Counted from the first letter of the stretch, positions 42,750 to 52,902 are shown. The stretch is DNA of 64,000 nucleotides from an uncultured Lachnotalea sp. (GCA_947066815.1 CAMSZT010000001.1:1-64000), one strand, 5' to 3'. The notes: generated by a model from the letters alone, not told the origin. Numbers and translations: made by a program.

Positions 42750-45700
42750 CTATACGAGGATGGCTTCCTCCAGGGAGAAGGAGTAGAGATACCGCTCTTT
42801 GACCCGCTTTCCGGTGTTCCTCTCCAGGGCGGCCTGGTAGTAGTCCAGCTGGACCCGGTAGCGGTCCGAAAGGCGGCGCCTCGCGGCCTCCCTGTCGGCG
42901 CCGTCCATCCGGTCCGTCTTGTAATCCACCACCACAAGCTCCCCCTCCTCCTCGAACCAGGCGTCGATGATCCCCTGGACCAGCAGGATCTCCCCCTCCA
43001 GGGAGCTTCCCGCATATTCCGCACGGACCTGCTCTGCCGGCAGTCCCATCACAAACTGCTGCTCCTTTTTTAGGCTTCCCGCCCGGGCCATCCGCCTCCC
43101 GAGGGGGGAGTCCAGGAAGCGGCGGACCCGCCGCAGGTCCAGGGTCCGGTCCGTGTCCTTCGGCAGGAGCCCGGCTTGCTCAAGCTCCTTTACCGCATGG
43201 GATACCGCCTGATCCGACGGCTCGGTCTCAAAGGGCAGAAGCTCCAGGAGCCGGTGATATGCCGTTCCCCTGGCGGCCCCCGACAGAGTCTCCTTTGGCG
43301 CGAGGAACCGGGGAAGGCTGCCGGGGGAGACGCCGTCCCCCTTTATTTCCCCGGAAACAAGATCCGCCTCCCGCAAGGTTGCAGGAACAGACAGTTCCGC
43401 CTCCAAAAACGCCGGACCGGGAAACTCTTCTTCCGGGGCCTCGGGAATGAGCAGTTCCCTGTTCTCCGTCATACCTTCTTCCTTCAGCTGGGAGACACTG
43501 AATTTCCTGGGGGCCGTCACTGCCTCCTCGTAGGGGTACCGGTAAGACAGGCTCTCTGCGAACCGCTCCTTAAGCTCCCCGTCCGCCTCCGGCAGACAGG
43601 CCGGGAGCGCTTCCCTCCGCAGCCTGCCAAGAGCCTGCCGGAATACCTCCTCCTGCACGAACCCTTCCACACCGGGCAGGCGCAGCCTGAGAGGAACCTC
43701 CTTCCCATAAAGCGGATGGAACACAGGCGGCGTGATGCCCCGGTCCGAAAGGATCTCCCCGTAAGCCCGGTTCCGCACAAGGGCCATTAAGATCCAATCC
43801 AGATATGAACCGGCGGAGGAGACCGCCCCATAGGGAAGCGTCTCCTCCTCCGTGAGCCGGAGACTGTTCCATTTGACCAGCTTCGTCTCCAGGTACCGGT
43901 CGGCCCCCGTGACGATCAGCTTCTCCTCCGCCCTGGTGAGGGCCACATACAGAACCCGAAGCTCCTCCCCCAGCATGTCCAGGCGAAGTTTCCTCTGAAA
44001 CAGCTTTTTGGGGAGGGTGGCCGCCCGCACCCGCTTCTCCACATCCACAAAATCCGCCGCGATCCCAAGCTCGGAGTGGAACAGGATCCTCCGGTTCAGA
44101 TCCTGTTTGTTAAAGGGCTTGCCCGTGCCGGAAAGGATGACGATCGGGTATTCCAGCCCCTTGCTCTTATGGATGCTGGTGATCCGGATCACATTGTCCC
44201 CTCCGTCCGCCGAAGCCGCCTCCCCGAAGTCCACCGAATATTTCTGCAGCTTCTCGATATAGCGCACAAACTGGAACACCCCCTGATAGCTGGTGTTCTC
44301 ATAATCCAGCGCCCGCCGGATCAGCATTTCCATGTTCTTCTTCCGGATGCTCCCGCCCGGCATGGCGGCCAGCATAAAGCCGTAGCCTGTCTGATCCAGG
44401 ATATACCGGAGAAGCTCATGCAGGCGCAGATAGACTGCCTTTTCCCGGAAATCAGAGAGCATGGAGAGAAACTGTGCGGACTTTGACGCAAGCTCTTCTT
44501 CCCCGGACGACGCCCTTTTCTCGCCCGGATCTGATGCCTCCCGCTGCCCCGCGTAAGCCGCAAGGGCCCCGTAAAGGCCCCGCATGCCTCCCGGGACCGG
44601 ATCCCGGGAGCTATGTGCCGTGAGGATTGCCAGCTCCTCCGCGGAAAAATTCCCCAGGGGCGAGGTCATGACCGCCGCCAGGGGGATGTCCTGCATGGGA
44701 TTGTCGATGACCCGCAGGAGATTTAACATGCACCGGATCTCCCTGGCCGTAAAATACCCGGTCCTGGTCTGGGCAACAGCCGGGATCCCCGCCTCCATGA
44801 GCACGTCCGTGAAGACCTCCGCCCAGCCGCTTATGGTCCGCAGAAGGATGACGATATCGCCGTACCTGGCCGTCCGGTAGTTCCCCGTCTCCCGGTCCAG
44901 GACCGAAAACCCGTTCTCCGGCGAGACCAGCTCCCGGATCCGGCCGGCCACGGCCCTGGCTTCCAGCTCCTTTGCCTGATAGTCTTTGAGTTCCTCCTCT
45001 TCCGCCTCCCGGGCCTTCGCAAGGTCTAAGAGGATCACCTCCGCCTCCGGCTCCCCCTCTTTAACTTCCGGAAACTGCCGCCCCGGGATCAGGGCCGCGT
45101 CCCCGTCATAAGTAATCCCTCCAAGCTTCCTGTCCATCAGCTGGCCGAAGAAAAAATTGGCCGTTCCGAGTACCGCCTCCCGGCTCCGGAAATTCCGATG
45201 GAGGTCGATCTTCTGATGATCGCTCTCCCCTTTGGTGTAGGAGGCGTATTTTTCCATGAAAAGCTCCGGCCTGGCCTGGCGGAATCTATAGATGCTCTGT
45301 TTCACGTCTCCCACCATGAACACATTGGGCCGCCCCTCCCGCTCCTTTGAGACACTGTTTAAAATAGCCTCCTGGATCCAGTTGCTGTCCTGATACTCGT
45401 CGATCATGATCTCGTGGAAACCCCTGCCAAGCTCCTTTGCCGTCTCCGACGGGCGGAAACAGCCGTCCTCGGAGGACTCCGTCAGGATCTGCAGGGCAAA
45501 ATGGGCCACATCGTTGAAATCCACCAGGTTCTTTTCCCGTTTTGCCGCCCCGAAGGCCCTTCCGTAGGCGAGAGTCAGACCGACAAGCTCCTCCATGGGC
45601 TTCCCTGTCCCCCGGATATCCGAACAGACCCCGGAAACCGGCCCCAGATAAAAGGTCTCTGCCAGGGAAAGGACCTCCTTTTTCATGGCATCCCGGAGCG

Positions 45701-46607
45701 AGGAGAGAAATTCCTTCCGCTCCTCGTCCGCCAGCGCTTTCTTACTGATCCTGGGTTTTGTCACAAAAGAACTCTTCGCCAGGGCCAGGAGCCCCGCCGC
45801 CTCCCCGTAGCTCTCCGACGCGAGAAGCCTGTCCGCCAGCCGTTTGTCCGATGCGAACATGGCTTCATAGGGGGCCAGCGCAGCGTCCTCCCCGCAGAGC
45901 TTCAGAGCGGCCCCGTACCTTTCGGCAAGCTCCCCCGCCGCCAGATGGATCTCCTCCATCAACGCCTTCATCCAGGGCGTTTCTTCCAGGGTCTCCTCCG
46001 GATCTGCCGAAAACTGCTCTCTCCAGATGCCAAGCTGCCGCTCCGGGTCCGGGTAAGCCGCCGCGAAATCATACAGCCTGGAAATGTATTCCGCGACGCT
46101 CCCGTCCCCCTTCCCCTCCCCGTAGCTCTCCACGAACATGAGAAACTCCGGGGAGGCCTCCTGATACCGCTCCTCCAGAAGCTCTCCCATGACCTCCTCC
46201 CGGAGAAGCTTTAGCTCCCCCTCGTCCCCGATCCGAAAATCCGGGTCCAGATCCAGGAAGCTGAAATAATTCCGCACCACGTAGAGACAGAAGCTGTCAA
46301 TGGTCATGATCTTCGCATGGGGAAGAAGATCCTCCTGCCGTCTCAGGTTCGGATCCTCCGGAGAGGCGAGGAGCCGCTCCGAAAGCCGTTTCCCGATCCG
46401 CTCCCGCATCTGGGCCGCCGCCGCGTTGGTAAAGGTCACCACCAAAAGCCGGTCGATGTCCACCGGCCGCTCCGGATCCGTGATCATCGCCATGATCCGT
46501 TCCACCAGAACGGCCGTCTTTCCACTGCCCGCCGCCGCCGCCACCAGGATATTCCGGTCCCTGAGGCCGATGATCTGTTCCTGTTCCTTCGTCCACTTCA
46601 CCGCCAC
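42750..46607 (-). CDS. addA: ATP-dependent helicase/nuclease AddA
   Basis: AddA is the UvrD-like helicase and one nuclease of the AddAB complex, which processes double-strand-break ends for RecA. The 1285-residue protein has Walker A AAAGSGKTAVLVERI (residues 19-33), DEYQDSNWIQEAIL (motif II), later SF1 motifs with THKSKGLE-type ISIHKSKGLEYPIV, and a C-terminal nuclease core with VVDYKTDR. It overlaps addB by 10 bases, so the subunits are translationally coupled. Confidence 0.96.
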   Translation of the reverse strand: MAVKWTKEQEQIIGLRDRNILVAAAAGSGKTAVLVERIMAMITDPERPVDIDRLLVVTFTNAAAAQMRERIGKRLSERLLASPEDPNLRRQEDLLPHAKIMTIDSFCLYVVRNYFSFLDLDPDFRIGDEGELKLLREEVMGELLEERYQEASPEFLMFVESYGEGKGDGSVAEYISRLYDFAAAYPDPERQLGIWREQFSADPEETLEETPWMKALMEEIHLAAGELAERYGAALKLCGEDAALAPYEAMFASDKRLADRLLASESYGEAAGLLALAKSSFVTKPRISKKALADEERKEFLSSLRDAMKKEVLSLAETFYLGPVSGVCSDIRGTGKPMEELVGLTLAYGRAFGAAKREKNLVDFNDVAHFALQILTESSEDGCFRPSETAKELGRGFHEIMIDEYQDSNWIQEAILNSVSKEREGRPNVFMVGDVKQSIYRFRQARPELFMEKYASYTKGESDHQKIDLHRNFRSREAVLGTANFFFGQLMDRKLGGITYDGDAALIPGRQFPEVKEGEPEAEVILLDLAKAREAEEEELKDYQAKELEARAVAGRIRELVSPENGFSVLDRETGNYRTARYGDIVILLRTISGWAEVFTDVLMEAGIPAVAQTRTGYFTAREIRCMLNLLRVIDNPMQDIPLAAVMTSPLGNFSAEELAILTAHSSRDPVPGGMRGLYGALAAYAGQREASDPGEKRASSGEEELASKSAQFLSMLSDFREKAVYLRLHELLRYILDQTGYGFMLAAMPGGSIRKKNMEMLIRRALDYENTSYQGVFQFVRYIEKLQKYSVDFGEAASADGGDNVIRITSIHKSKGLEYPIVILSGTGKPFNKQDLNRRILFHSELGIAADFVDVEKRVRAATLPKKLFQRKLRLDMLGEELRVLYVALTRAEEKLIVTGADRYLETKLVKWNSLRLTEEETLPYGAVSSAGSYLDWILMALVRNRAYGEILSDRGITPPVFHPLYGKEVPLRLRLPGVEGFVQEEVFRQALGRLRREALPACLPEADGELKERFAESLSYRYPYEEAVTAPRKFSVSQLKEEGMTENRELLIPEAPEEEFPGPAFLEAELSVPATLREADLVSGEIKGDGVSPGSLPRFLAPKETLSGAARGTAYHRLLELLPFETEPSDQAVSHAVKELEQAGLLPKDTDRTLDLRRVRRFLDSPLGRRMARAGSLKKEQQFVMGLPAEQVRAEYAGSSLEGEILLVQGIIDAWFEEEGELVVVDYKTDRMDGADREAARRRLSDRYRVQLDYYQAALERNTGKRVKERYLYSFSLEEAILV

Positions 46608-49600
46608 GTCTCCTGCCCGCCTTTCTTCCCTCCGTCTTCTCCGTCAGGTTCTGCTTTCTCGGACGGAGCCTTCCCTTCTGCCAAAGCTTCTTTCTCTGCC
46701 GCCGCAAGCTCTGCCCAGATCTCCTCCGGCTTCCGCTCTGCAAGACGCCGGTACCCGTAGCCGGGGAGCTTCCGGTCAAAGCCGCACACCGCCTGGAACC
46801 CGCAGTAGTCGCAGCCGGTCCGGTCCTTTCTCCGGTAGGGCCTGGCAGAAACCTCCCCCTCTGCGATGGCCGAACCGAACTGCTCCATCCTCCGGTACAC
46901 AAAATCCCTGAGGTGGGCGAACTGTTTTTCCGAGACCGCGGCCGACTTTCCGGGGACCGGCCCCCCGTCCTTCATGACTGCCGGGATCCATCTGGACTTT
47001 CCGTCCTCGATCTTTCGCTGGAACAGGGAGACCGCCCGCTCCTCTCCGTTGAAGATCCCCTTTGGTCTGAGTGTCTCCAAGAAAGCATCCTCCCGGACCT
47101 CTTCCTCTCCCTTCCGTTCCAGGATCGGATCCTGGATCTGGTAATAGAACATCCCCGCGGGGACGATCTCCTTTTCCGGATGCCTCTGCCGCTCCTTTCT
47201 CATGGCCGCGTCCAGATAAACCACCAGCTGCAGCTGCAGCCCTCCGTAAACCGCGTTCAGGTCAAAATCCATGCCGCCGGATTTGTAGTCTACGATCTTC
47301 ACATAGACCCGGTCCGCATCCTCGAACAGATCCACCCGGTCGATCTTTCCGGAAAGCTGCATGCTGCCCCCCTCCGCCAGCGAGATCCGCATGGCCGCGC
47401 TCTCTCCCGGGGCAAAGGTCATCTCAAAGGCCGCCGGCTCAAACTCCCCCGCCCTAAGCTGCTCTCCCAGCGCCCACAGGGTCCGCTCCGTGATCCGCCC
47501 CATCCTGGCAAGCAGGTACTCGTTCCTGGCGGAGGACCTTAAGACATCCCCTCCCAGGCCCGCGGCCGCCGCTTCCACGGCCCTCCCCGCCAGATCCCTG
47601 CGCCCTGCCTCGTCAAGCTCCTCCACCCGGCTTCCCTCTTCCTTCGCATACCGGAAACAGAGCTCGATGGCTTTGTGGAACACATTGCCCATATCCAGGG
47701 CCGCAAACTCAAACTCCTTCCGCTTCACCAGCCGGAGGCCGTAGGTCAGAAACTGGGCATAAGCGCAGGACGCATAGGTTTCCAGCCTGGTCACGCTGCC
47801 CGTGAGCGGTTCCCCGTAGAGGGCTTTTGCCGCTGCCCTGGAGATCCGGTCGCCGCCGTAGGAGAAAAAAGCCGCATCCAGGATACGCTCCAGAAGGCGC
47901 CGGTCCTCCTCCCGCTCCGTAAGACAGCCATAGAGCGCGTCCCACTGCCCGGAGGCCCTTCCCCCCCGGTATTCCTCCATGCCGTCGGCCAGCATGCCAA
48001 AGGCCAGGCTCCTTGTCAGGGCCAAAGGCTCTGCCGCACGCCCGGACGAAAGCCCCGGAAACAGCCGCCGGATACAAGAAAGATAAGGAGACGGACTCTT
48101 TTTTTCTCCTGCCGCGTCCGCCGCCGCGTAAGAAATGTACAGCTTCCGGGACGGTTTTGTCACCGTCAGATAAAAATAAAACCGGTCGATCAGGCTGCTC
48201 TCCCTCCTGGAAGGTGCAAGTTCCGCGTAAGGGGCCAGCTCCTCCCGGTCCGCCTCCGACAAAAGCCCCCCCTGCCGTTTCCGCTTCGGCACATTCCCGT
48301 CGTTGACCCCGACAAAAAACAGGGCACGGATATCCTTCAAACGGCTCCGCTCCACATCCCCCACCAGGATCCGGTCCAGAGCCGCCGGGATGACGCCGAC
48401 CCGGATTTCCCGGCATCCGGCATCCAGGATGTCATTGTAGGTCTTTACGGACAGGACCTGATCGCCCAAAAGCCCCACGATCCGGTCAAACAGCCCCATG
48501 ATCTGTCCGTATGCCTGCTCGTACTCCTTTGCCAGGCTGTAGGCGCCCTCCCCGGAAAAATCCGACGCCATGGAAAGAAGCCTCTCTTCCACCCCGCCTC
48601 CGTCCAGAAAACGGAACAGGGCCTCCGTCATCTCCCGCACCGTCGCACCCTTTTTCTTAAAAGCCTCCCGAAGGGCAAAAAGCGGAGCCGCCGCCCTCTC
48701 CCTGGCTTCATTCAGTACCGTCAGGTTCACATGCTCCCCGCCTTTATAGAGGGTCTCCCAGGGTGCCGCCCACCGCCTGTGCCCCCGGATCCCGAGGGCC
48801 AGCACATAGTTTTCCATCTCAAAAAGGACCTCCTCCCCGAAAGGAAGAAATCCGCATTTCAGGAAACGGAACACACTCTCATAGGAAAAATCCTTCTCCA
48901 CCGCCTCCAGGGCAGCCCGCATATATTCCACCGCCGGATTGGTGAGAAGGCTCCGCTTGTCATCCAGAAAGGCCGGCAGCCCCGCCTCCTCCATGGCCTG
49001 TGCAAGGAGCGGCCGGTAGCTCTCCATATCGCCGCAGACCACGGCGATCTCCCGGTACCGGTATCCCTCCTCCCGCACCAGATATGCCAGCCGCCCGGCC
49101 ATGGCCCGGACCTCCTCCGCCGGGGATGCCTCCTCCGAGACAAACAGATCTGCCGTCTCTCCCTCATACGCCCTTTTTCCGCCCCCAAACAGCTGTTTTG
49201 ACAAAAAGGCCAGCTCCCCGGAGCCGGAAAAACGCACCGGCTCCGTTAGGACCACGTCCTCATCCCTTCCGGCCTTCGCCTCCTCCGCCATTTTTCGCAG
49301 GGCCGCTATCGTCTTTCTGCTCAGAGAAAAGGAATCCTCCCCGTTTCCCTGCAGCCGGCCTGCGTCAATGGTGAGGGCCGCCGTCAGGCGGCTGCAGCAG
49401 CGCAGAAGTTCCCCGATCACCTGGTACTGGGCCGGAGTAAATCCGGTAAACCCGTCCAGGGTGACGGTGCTGCCCCGGAGCCTTTTCGAGCGGGGGATCG
49501 CCAGACAGAGGGAGGGGAGCAGTTCCTCGGCCGTGATCATCCCTTCCCCCATGGCTTCCCGAAAGGCCCCGGATAAAAGCTTCATATCCTCAAGCTTTCT

Positions 49601-50059
49601 GTTGAGGAGGGGCCTGTTTTTTGTCTTTTCCGTCAGGCCGGAAAGCTCCTCCTCCCCGATCCGGTACTGGCCGAACTCGGACATGGTGGATTTGAGCTGC
49701 TCGATAAAGCCGGCCCGATCCAGATGGTTTTTATAGACCTTAAGCTTTTTCTCCACCGACGCACAGGCCTTCCGCAGGAGCATGCTCTTCCCCATATCGT
49801 CCAGAATGACCTTCGGCATACAGGAAAGCTCCTCAAAAACCCGGTAAGCCAGCCGCTCGAAACTCACGATATCGATATTCAGGATGCTGCGGCCGGAGCT
49901 CAGCATGACCAGCTCCTTCTGGGTCTCCATGGTAAACTGCTCCGGAACGATGGCAAAAAACTGCCGGTCCGGGAACCTTTCCGCCTCCTCCACCAGACTA
50001 CGGTTCATATAAAACGACTTTCCGGTGCCTGCACCGCCTAACACAAACTGAAGCGACAT
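46598..50059 (-). CDS. addB: ATP-dependent nuclease AddB
   Basis: AddB is the second AddAB subunit. The 1153-residue protein has an N-terminal GGAGTGKSFYMNRSL (Walker A), a degenerate helicase region for Chi recognition and a C-terminal PD-(D/E)xK nuclease with KIVDYKSGG. Cysteines in ETYASCAYAQFL and CDYCGFQAVC are the iron-sulfur cluster ligands. GGAGGG precedes the ATG. It lies 26 bases after the RelQ-like gene. Confidence 0.95.
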   Translation of the reverse strand: MSLQFVLGGAGTGKSFYMNRSLVEEAERFPDRQFFAIVPEQFTMETQKELVMLSSGRSILNIDIVSFERLAYRVFEELSCMPKVILDDMGKSMLLRKACASVEKKLKVYKNHLDRAGFIEQLKSTMSEFGQYRIGEEELSGLTEKTKNRPLLNRKLEDMKLLSGAFREAMGEGMITAEELLPSLCLAIPRSKRLRGSTVTLDGFTGFTPAQYQVIGELLRCCSRLTAALTIDAGRLQGNGEDSFSLSRKTIAALRKMAEEAKAGRDEDVVLTEPVRFSGSGELAFLSKQLFGGGKRAYEGETADLFVSEEASPAEEVRAMAGRLAYLVREEGYRYREIAVVCGDMESYRPLLAQAMEEAGLPAFLDDKRSLLTNPAVEYMRAALEAVEKDFSYESVFRFLKCGFLPFGEEVLFEMENYVLALGIRGHRRWAAPWETLYKGGEHVNLTVLNEARERAAAPLFALREAFKKKGATVREMTEALFRFLDGGGVEERLLSMASDFSGEGAYSLAKEYEQAYGQIMGLFDRIVGLLGDQVLSVKTYNDILDAGCREIRVGVIPAALDRILVGDVERSRLKDIRALFFVGVNDGNVPKRKRQGGLLSEADREELAPYAELAPSRRESSLIDRFYFYLTVTKPSRKLYISYAAADAAGEKKSPSPYLSCIRRLFPGLSSGRAAEPLALTRSLAFGMLADGMEEYRGGRASGQWDALYGCLTEREEDRRLLERILDAAFFSYGGDRISRAAAKALYGEPLTGSVTRLETYASCAYAQFLTYGLRLVKRKEFEFAALDMGNVFHKAIELCFRYAKEEGSRVEELDEAGRRDLAGRAVEAAAAGLGGDVLRSSARNEYLLARMGRITERTLWALGEQLRAGEFEPAAFEMTFAPGESAAMRISLAEGGSMQLSGKIDRVDLFEDADRVYVKIVDYKSGGMDFDLNAVYGGLQLQLVVYLDAAMRKERQRHPEKEIVPAGMFYYQIQDPILERKGEEEVREDAFLETLRPKGIFNGEERAVSLFQRKIEDGKSRWIPAVMKDGGPVPGKSAAVSEKQFAHLRDFVYRRMEQFGSAIAEGEVSARPYRRKDRTGCDYCGFQAVCGFDRKLPGYGYRRLAERKPEEIWAELAAAEKEALAEGKAPSEKAEPDGEDGGKKGGQETWR

Positions 50060-50085
50060 GGCCCCCTCCTTTCACCATCCTGTTG

Positions 50086-50808
50086 TTACGACAGATCCTT
50101 GAACTCGCCGATCATCCGCTTGATCTCCTGCATCTGCCGGTCCGTCTCGGCAATGGTCTCCGCACAGGAAAGGAGCCGTTCACTGATCTCTTCGTGGCCT
50201 TCCACATTTTCCATGTTCTTTTTGTAGCGGAGCTGATGCTCCAGACTGGCCCAGAAATCCATGGCGATGGTGCGGATCTGGACTTCCACGTGCATGGGCG
50301 TCTTCCCCCTGGAGAAGAACACCGGCACCTCCACGATCATATGGTAGCTCCGGTATCCGTTGGGCTTGGGGTTCTTGATATAATCCTTCACCTTCAGCAC
50401 CTTGACGTCATCCTGGGTGGCAAGGAGCGATCCCACCATATAAATATCGTCGATAAAGGAACAGATCACCCGGACTCCGGCAATGTCATTGAGTCCTGTC
50501 AGCACGTTCTCCTCATTGATCTCCAGACCGTATTTCTTCATCTTATTATAAATACTGGCCGGTTTTTTGATCCTGGACCGGATGGACGAGATGGGATTCC
50601 GGTTATAACGGACGGAAAACTCACTGTCCAGCACTTCCAGCTTGGTCCTCACTTCCCGGATCGCACAGTCATACATCATCATAATATTGGAAAAAGTACG
50701 GACCCGTTCTTCCATTTCGATCCCAAGTTCCATCTGCCTGCTTTTTTCCTTCAGCCCCTGGATATCAAGCTGTCTGAGCTTCAACTCCCTGATATCCAGG
50801 TCCTGCAT
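50086..50808 (-). CDS. Small alarmone synthetase, RelQ-like (GTP pyrophosphokinase)
   Basis: The protein makes (p)ppGpp from ATP and GDP/GTP and lacks hydrolase, ACT and TGS domains. Synthetase motifs are SIRSRIKKPASIYNKMKKYG, NDIAGVRVICSFIDDIYMV, KPNGYRSYHM and MHVEVQIRTIAMDFWASLEHQLRYKK. I chose ATG 50808 (AGGAG, six bases), giving 240 residues; a TTG at 50829 with AGGAAGG is a credible alternative. The N-terminus has an unusual ten-residue repeat (LxIxELKxxx). An extended -10 promoter lies upstream, divergent from the hemerythrin gene. Confidence 0.93.
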   Translation of the reverse strand: MQDLDIRELKLRQLDIQGLKEKSRQMELGIEMEERVRTFSNIMMMYDCAIREVRTKLEVLDSEFSVRYNRNPISSIRSRIKKPASIYNKMKKYGLEINEENVLTGLNDIAGVRVICSFIDDIYMVGSLLATQDDVKVLKVKDYIKNPKPNGYRSYHMIVEVPVFFSRGKTPMHVEVQIRTIAMDFWASLEHQLRYKKNMENVEGHEEISERLLSCAETIAETDRQMQEIKRMIGEFKDLS

Positions 50809-50880
50809 CTTAAGCTCCTGTATATTCAAATCCTCACCCTTCCTGTCGTTTTCCGGCTGTTTCTGCCGGCAGACGTTTTC

Positions 50881-50908
50881 ATTATAGCATATTTTTTCAG
50901 GAACGCAA
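50881..50908 (-). promoter_or_regulatory. Promoter of the relQ-addB-addA run
   Basis: Minus-strand -35 TTGCGT (50903-50908), 16-base spacer and extended -10 TGC-TATAAT (50881-50886). It resembles the dhaK promoter element for element. Confidence 0.75.
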
Positions 50909-50935
50909 AAGCGCTTGCGATTTTTTGGCAAAAAG

Positions 50936-50964
50936 TAGACAAACAGAAAAAAGGTCACTATAAT
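50936..50964 (+). promoter_or_regulatory. Promoter of the first hemerythrin gene
   Basis: -35 TAGACA (50936-50941), 17-base spacer and perfect -10 TATAAT (50959-50964), giving a leader of about 36 bases before the GGGAGGG ribosome site. Confidence 0.75.
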
Positions 50965-51006
50965 AAAAAGCAGAAAATCAACAAAAAATGGGAGGGACGG
51001 TTTTTT

Positions 51007-51897
51007 ATGGAAAAGATTGCTTGGGATGACAAATTCAATGTCGGCGTAGACATCATAGACAAAGCACATGCAAAGCTTTTTCGGATCATACATAGAATGA
51101 TCGATCTTTCCGATGATCCAGCCACCACAAAACACACCAGCCAGGAGATGGTCAAATACCTGGAGACCTATTCCATGGCACATTTTGCAGAGGAGGAGGC
51201 GTACATGCGCTCCATCCGCTACAGTGGATACGCCCAGCACAAACGGAGCCACGACCATTTCCGGGATCAGACCCTGGTCGCTTTAAAAAAAGAGCTGGAA
51301 GCGTCCGGTTATTCTCCGGCTTCCGTCCAGCGCCTCATGGGTACCATGCAGAACTGGCTGGCCGAGCACATCATGAAGGCGGACCAGGCCATCGTCAAAA
51401 AGAACGTGGGGACGGGCTATGATTTTTCCTCCCAGGCCGTTCTGATCTGCAAGGCCGTGAACCGTGCCGCTCAGGACGTGTTCCAGACCGAGATGAAACT
51501 GATCAGCACGGATTATAAGGGAGAAAATATCGGGAACGGCTTCTACTGCCATCAGTGCTACGACATCGAGGGCGGGATCCGGCTCCGCCTGCTCCTGGGG
51601 ATTGAAGAGCCTCTGTTCCAGAGGGGGCTGGAAAAGCTCTACGGCAAGCGGAGGGCGGCGGCCATGTCGGGCAACCGGCCGGCAAACGAAGTCCTTCTGC
51701 ACATCTTCCGGCAGTTTTTCGTACACATGGGGAAGTTTTTCCAGGGCGAAGCAGAACAGGAACCGGACAAAAACAACCTGCTGGACACGGACGAGTTCCG
51801 CACGGATTTTATGAAGGGCTATCCCTGCCGCCTTCTGTTCGGTTCCAAGTCCGGATATTTCATCTTCTGTTACCGCACCTGGCGGGTGAGGAGATGA
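51007..51897 (+). CDS. Hemerythrin-domain protein with degenerate CheX-like domain (copy 1)
   Basis: This 296-residue protein has an N-terminal bacteriohemerythrin with all seven di-iron ligands at H21, H59, E63, H78, H82, H121 and D126; it would bind oxygen or oxidised gases. From about residue 140 a second domain (VNRAAQDVFQTEMKLIS...IGNGFYCHQCYDIEGGIRLRLLLG...) aligns by eye with the CheX phosphatase fold but lacks its E-x-x-N catalytic motif. There is no membrane segment. The ATG at 51007 has GGGAGGG upstream; the open frame to the left is not coding. A close copy follows 90 bases later. Confidence 0.85.
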   Translation: MEKIAWDDKFNVGVDIIDKAHAKLFRIIHRMIDLSDDPATTKHTSQEMVKYLETYSMAHFAEEEAYMRSIRYSGYAQHKRSHDHFRDQTLVALKKELEASGYSPASVQRLMGTMQNWLAEHIMKADQAIVKKNVGTGYDFSSQAVLICKAVNRAAQDVFQTEMKLISTDYKGENIGNGFYCHQCYDIEGGIRLRLLLGIEEPLFQRGLEKLYGKRRAAAMSGNRPANEVLLHIFRQFFVHMGKFFQGEAEQEPDKNNLLDTDEFRTDFMKGYPCRLLFGSKSGYFIFCYRTWRVRR

Positions 51898-51987
51898 CTG
51901 ATTTTTCATAGGAACGTAAGCAAAAAGAAAAACGATTCATATGATAAAAAGGAGGAATGCCAACAAAGATCAGGAAAGGAGACCTTT

Positions 51988-52881
51988 ATGAAAAAGGTCG
52001 CTTGGGATAAATCATTCAACATCGGCGTGGACATCATCGACAAAGCGCACGCCGAGCTTTTTCGCATCATACACAAGATGATCGATCTTTCCGACGATGC
52101 GTCAACGACCCGGCATACCTGTAAAGAACTTCTCAAATATCTGGAAGCCTACTCCATGGCGCATTTTGCGGAAGAAGAGGAATACATGCGCTCCATCCGG
52201 TATGCCGGGTATGCGCACCACAAGCAGATCCACGATCACTTCCGGGACGAGACCCTGGTTTCTTTAAAAAAAGAACTGGAATTGTCGGATTACGCCCCGA
52301 GGGTCATCCATCATCTGACGGATACCATGCAAAACTGGCTGGTCGAGCATATCATGAAGGAAGATCAGGCGATCGTCAAAAAAACGGTCGTCCGGAAAAG
52401 CTGCCACTGCTCCGGCCAGACCGACCTCATATCCCGGGCCGTCGGCCATGCCCTGCAGGACGTGTTCCACGTGGAGGCAAAACTGGTCAACCCGGATTAC
52501 AAAGGGCGGAGCATCGGAAACGCGTTCTACTGCCAGCAATGTTATGACATCGAAGACGGGCTCCGGCTCCGGCTCTTCCTTGGCGTGGAAAAGCCCCTGC
52601 TCCACAGAGGACTTGAAAAGATCTACGGAAAGCGAAGGCTTCCCCCGCCATCTGATGACCGGCCGGCAGACGAGATCCTCCTGCAGGTCTTCGAACCGCT
52701 TTTCGCACACATGGAACCGTTTTTCCAGGGCCATACCGTGCACGCCCTGGACGCAGACAGCCTCCTGGACACGGACGACTTCCGCACTTCCTTCATGAAG
52801 GGCTGCCACTGCAGCCTGCTCTTCGGCTCCAAGTCCGGATATTTCGTTTTTTGTTACCGGACCTGGCGGACAAAGCATTAA
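51988..52881 (+). CDS. Hemerythrin-domain protein with degenerate CheX-like domain (copy 2)
   Basis: This 297-residue tandem paralogue of the previous gene keeps every ligand at the same positions (H21, H59, E63, H78, H82, H121, D126). Most of the sequence is shared, including YCxQCYDIE and the C-terminal FGSKSGYFxFCYRTWR. AAAGGAG precedes ATG 51988. A -10-like TATGAT lies at 51940-51945, but no good -35 is seen, so it may be read from the upstream promoter. The di-iron domain suggests an oxygen- or NO-responsive signalling protein in an anaerobe. Confidence 0.85.
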   Translation: MKKVAWDKSFNIGVDIIDKAHAELFRIIHKMIDLSDDASTTRHTCKELLKYLEAYSMAHFAEEEEYMRSIRYAGYAHHKQIHDHFRDETLVSLKKELELSDYAPRVIHHLTDTMQNWLVEHIMKEDQAIVKKTVVRKSCHCSGQTDLISRAVGHALQDVFHVEAKLVNPDYKGRSIGNAFYCQQCYDIEDGLRLRLFLGVEKPLLHRGLEKIYGKRRLPPPSDDRPADEILLQVFEPLFAHMEPFFQGHTVHALDADSLLDTDDFRTSFMKGCHCSLLFGSKSGYFVFCYRTWRTKH

Positions 52882-52902
52882 ATCCAGATAACCAGATAGG
52901 AT

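Noticed and set aside
47675-49201. 508-codon open frame on the plus strand opposite addB
   Set aside because: It is an antisense shadow of the well-supported AddB frame, rich in Pro, Arg and His, without domain similarity.
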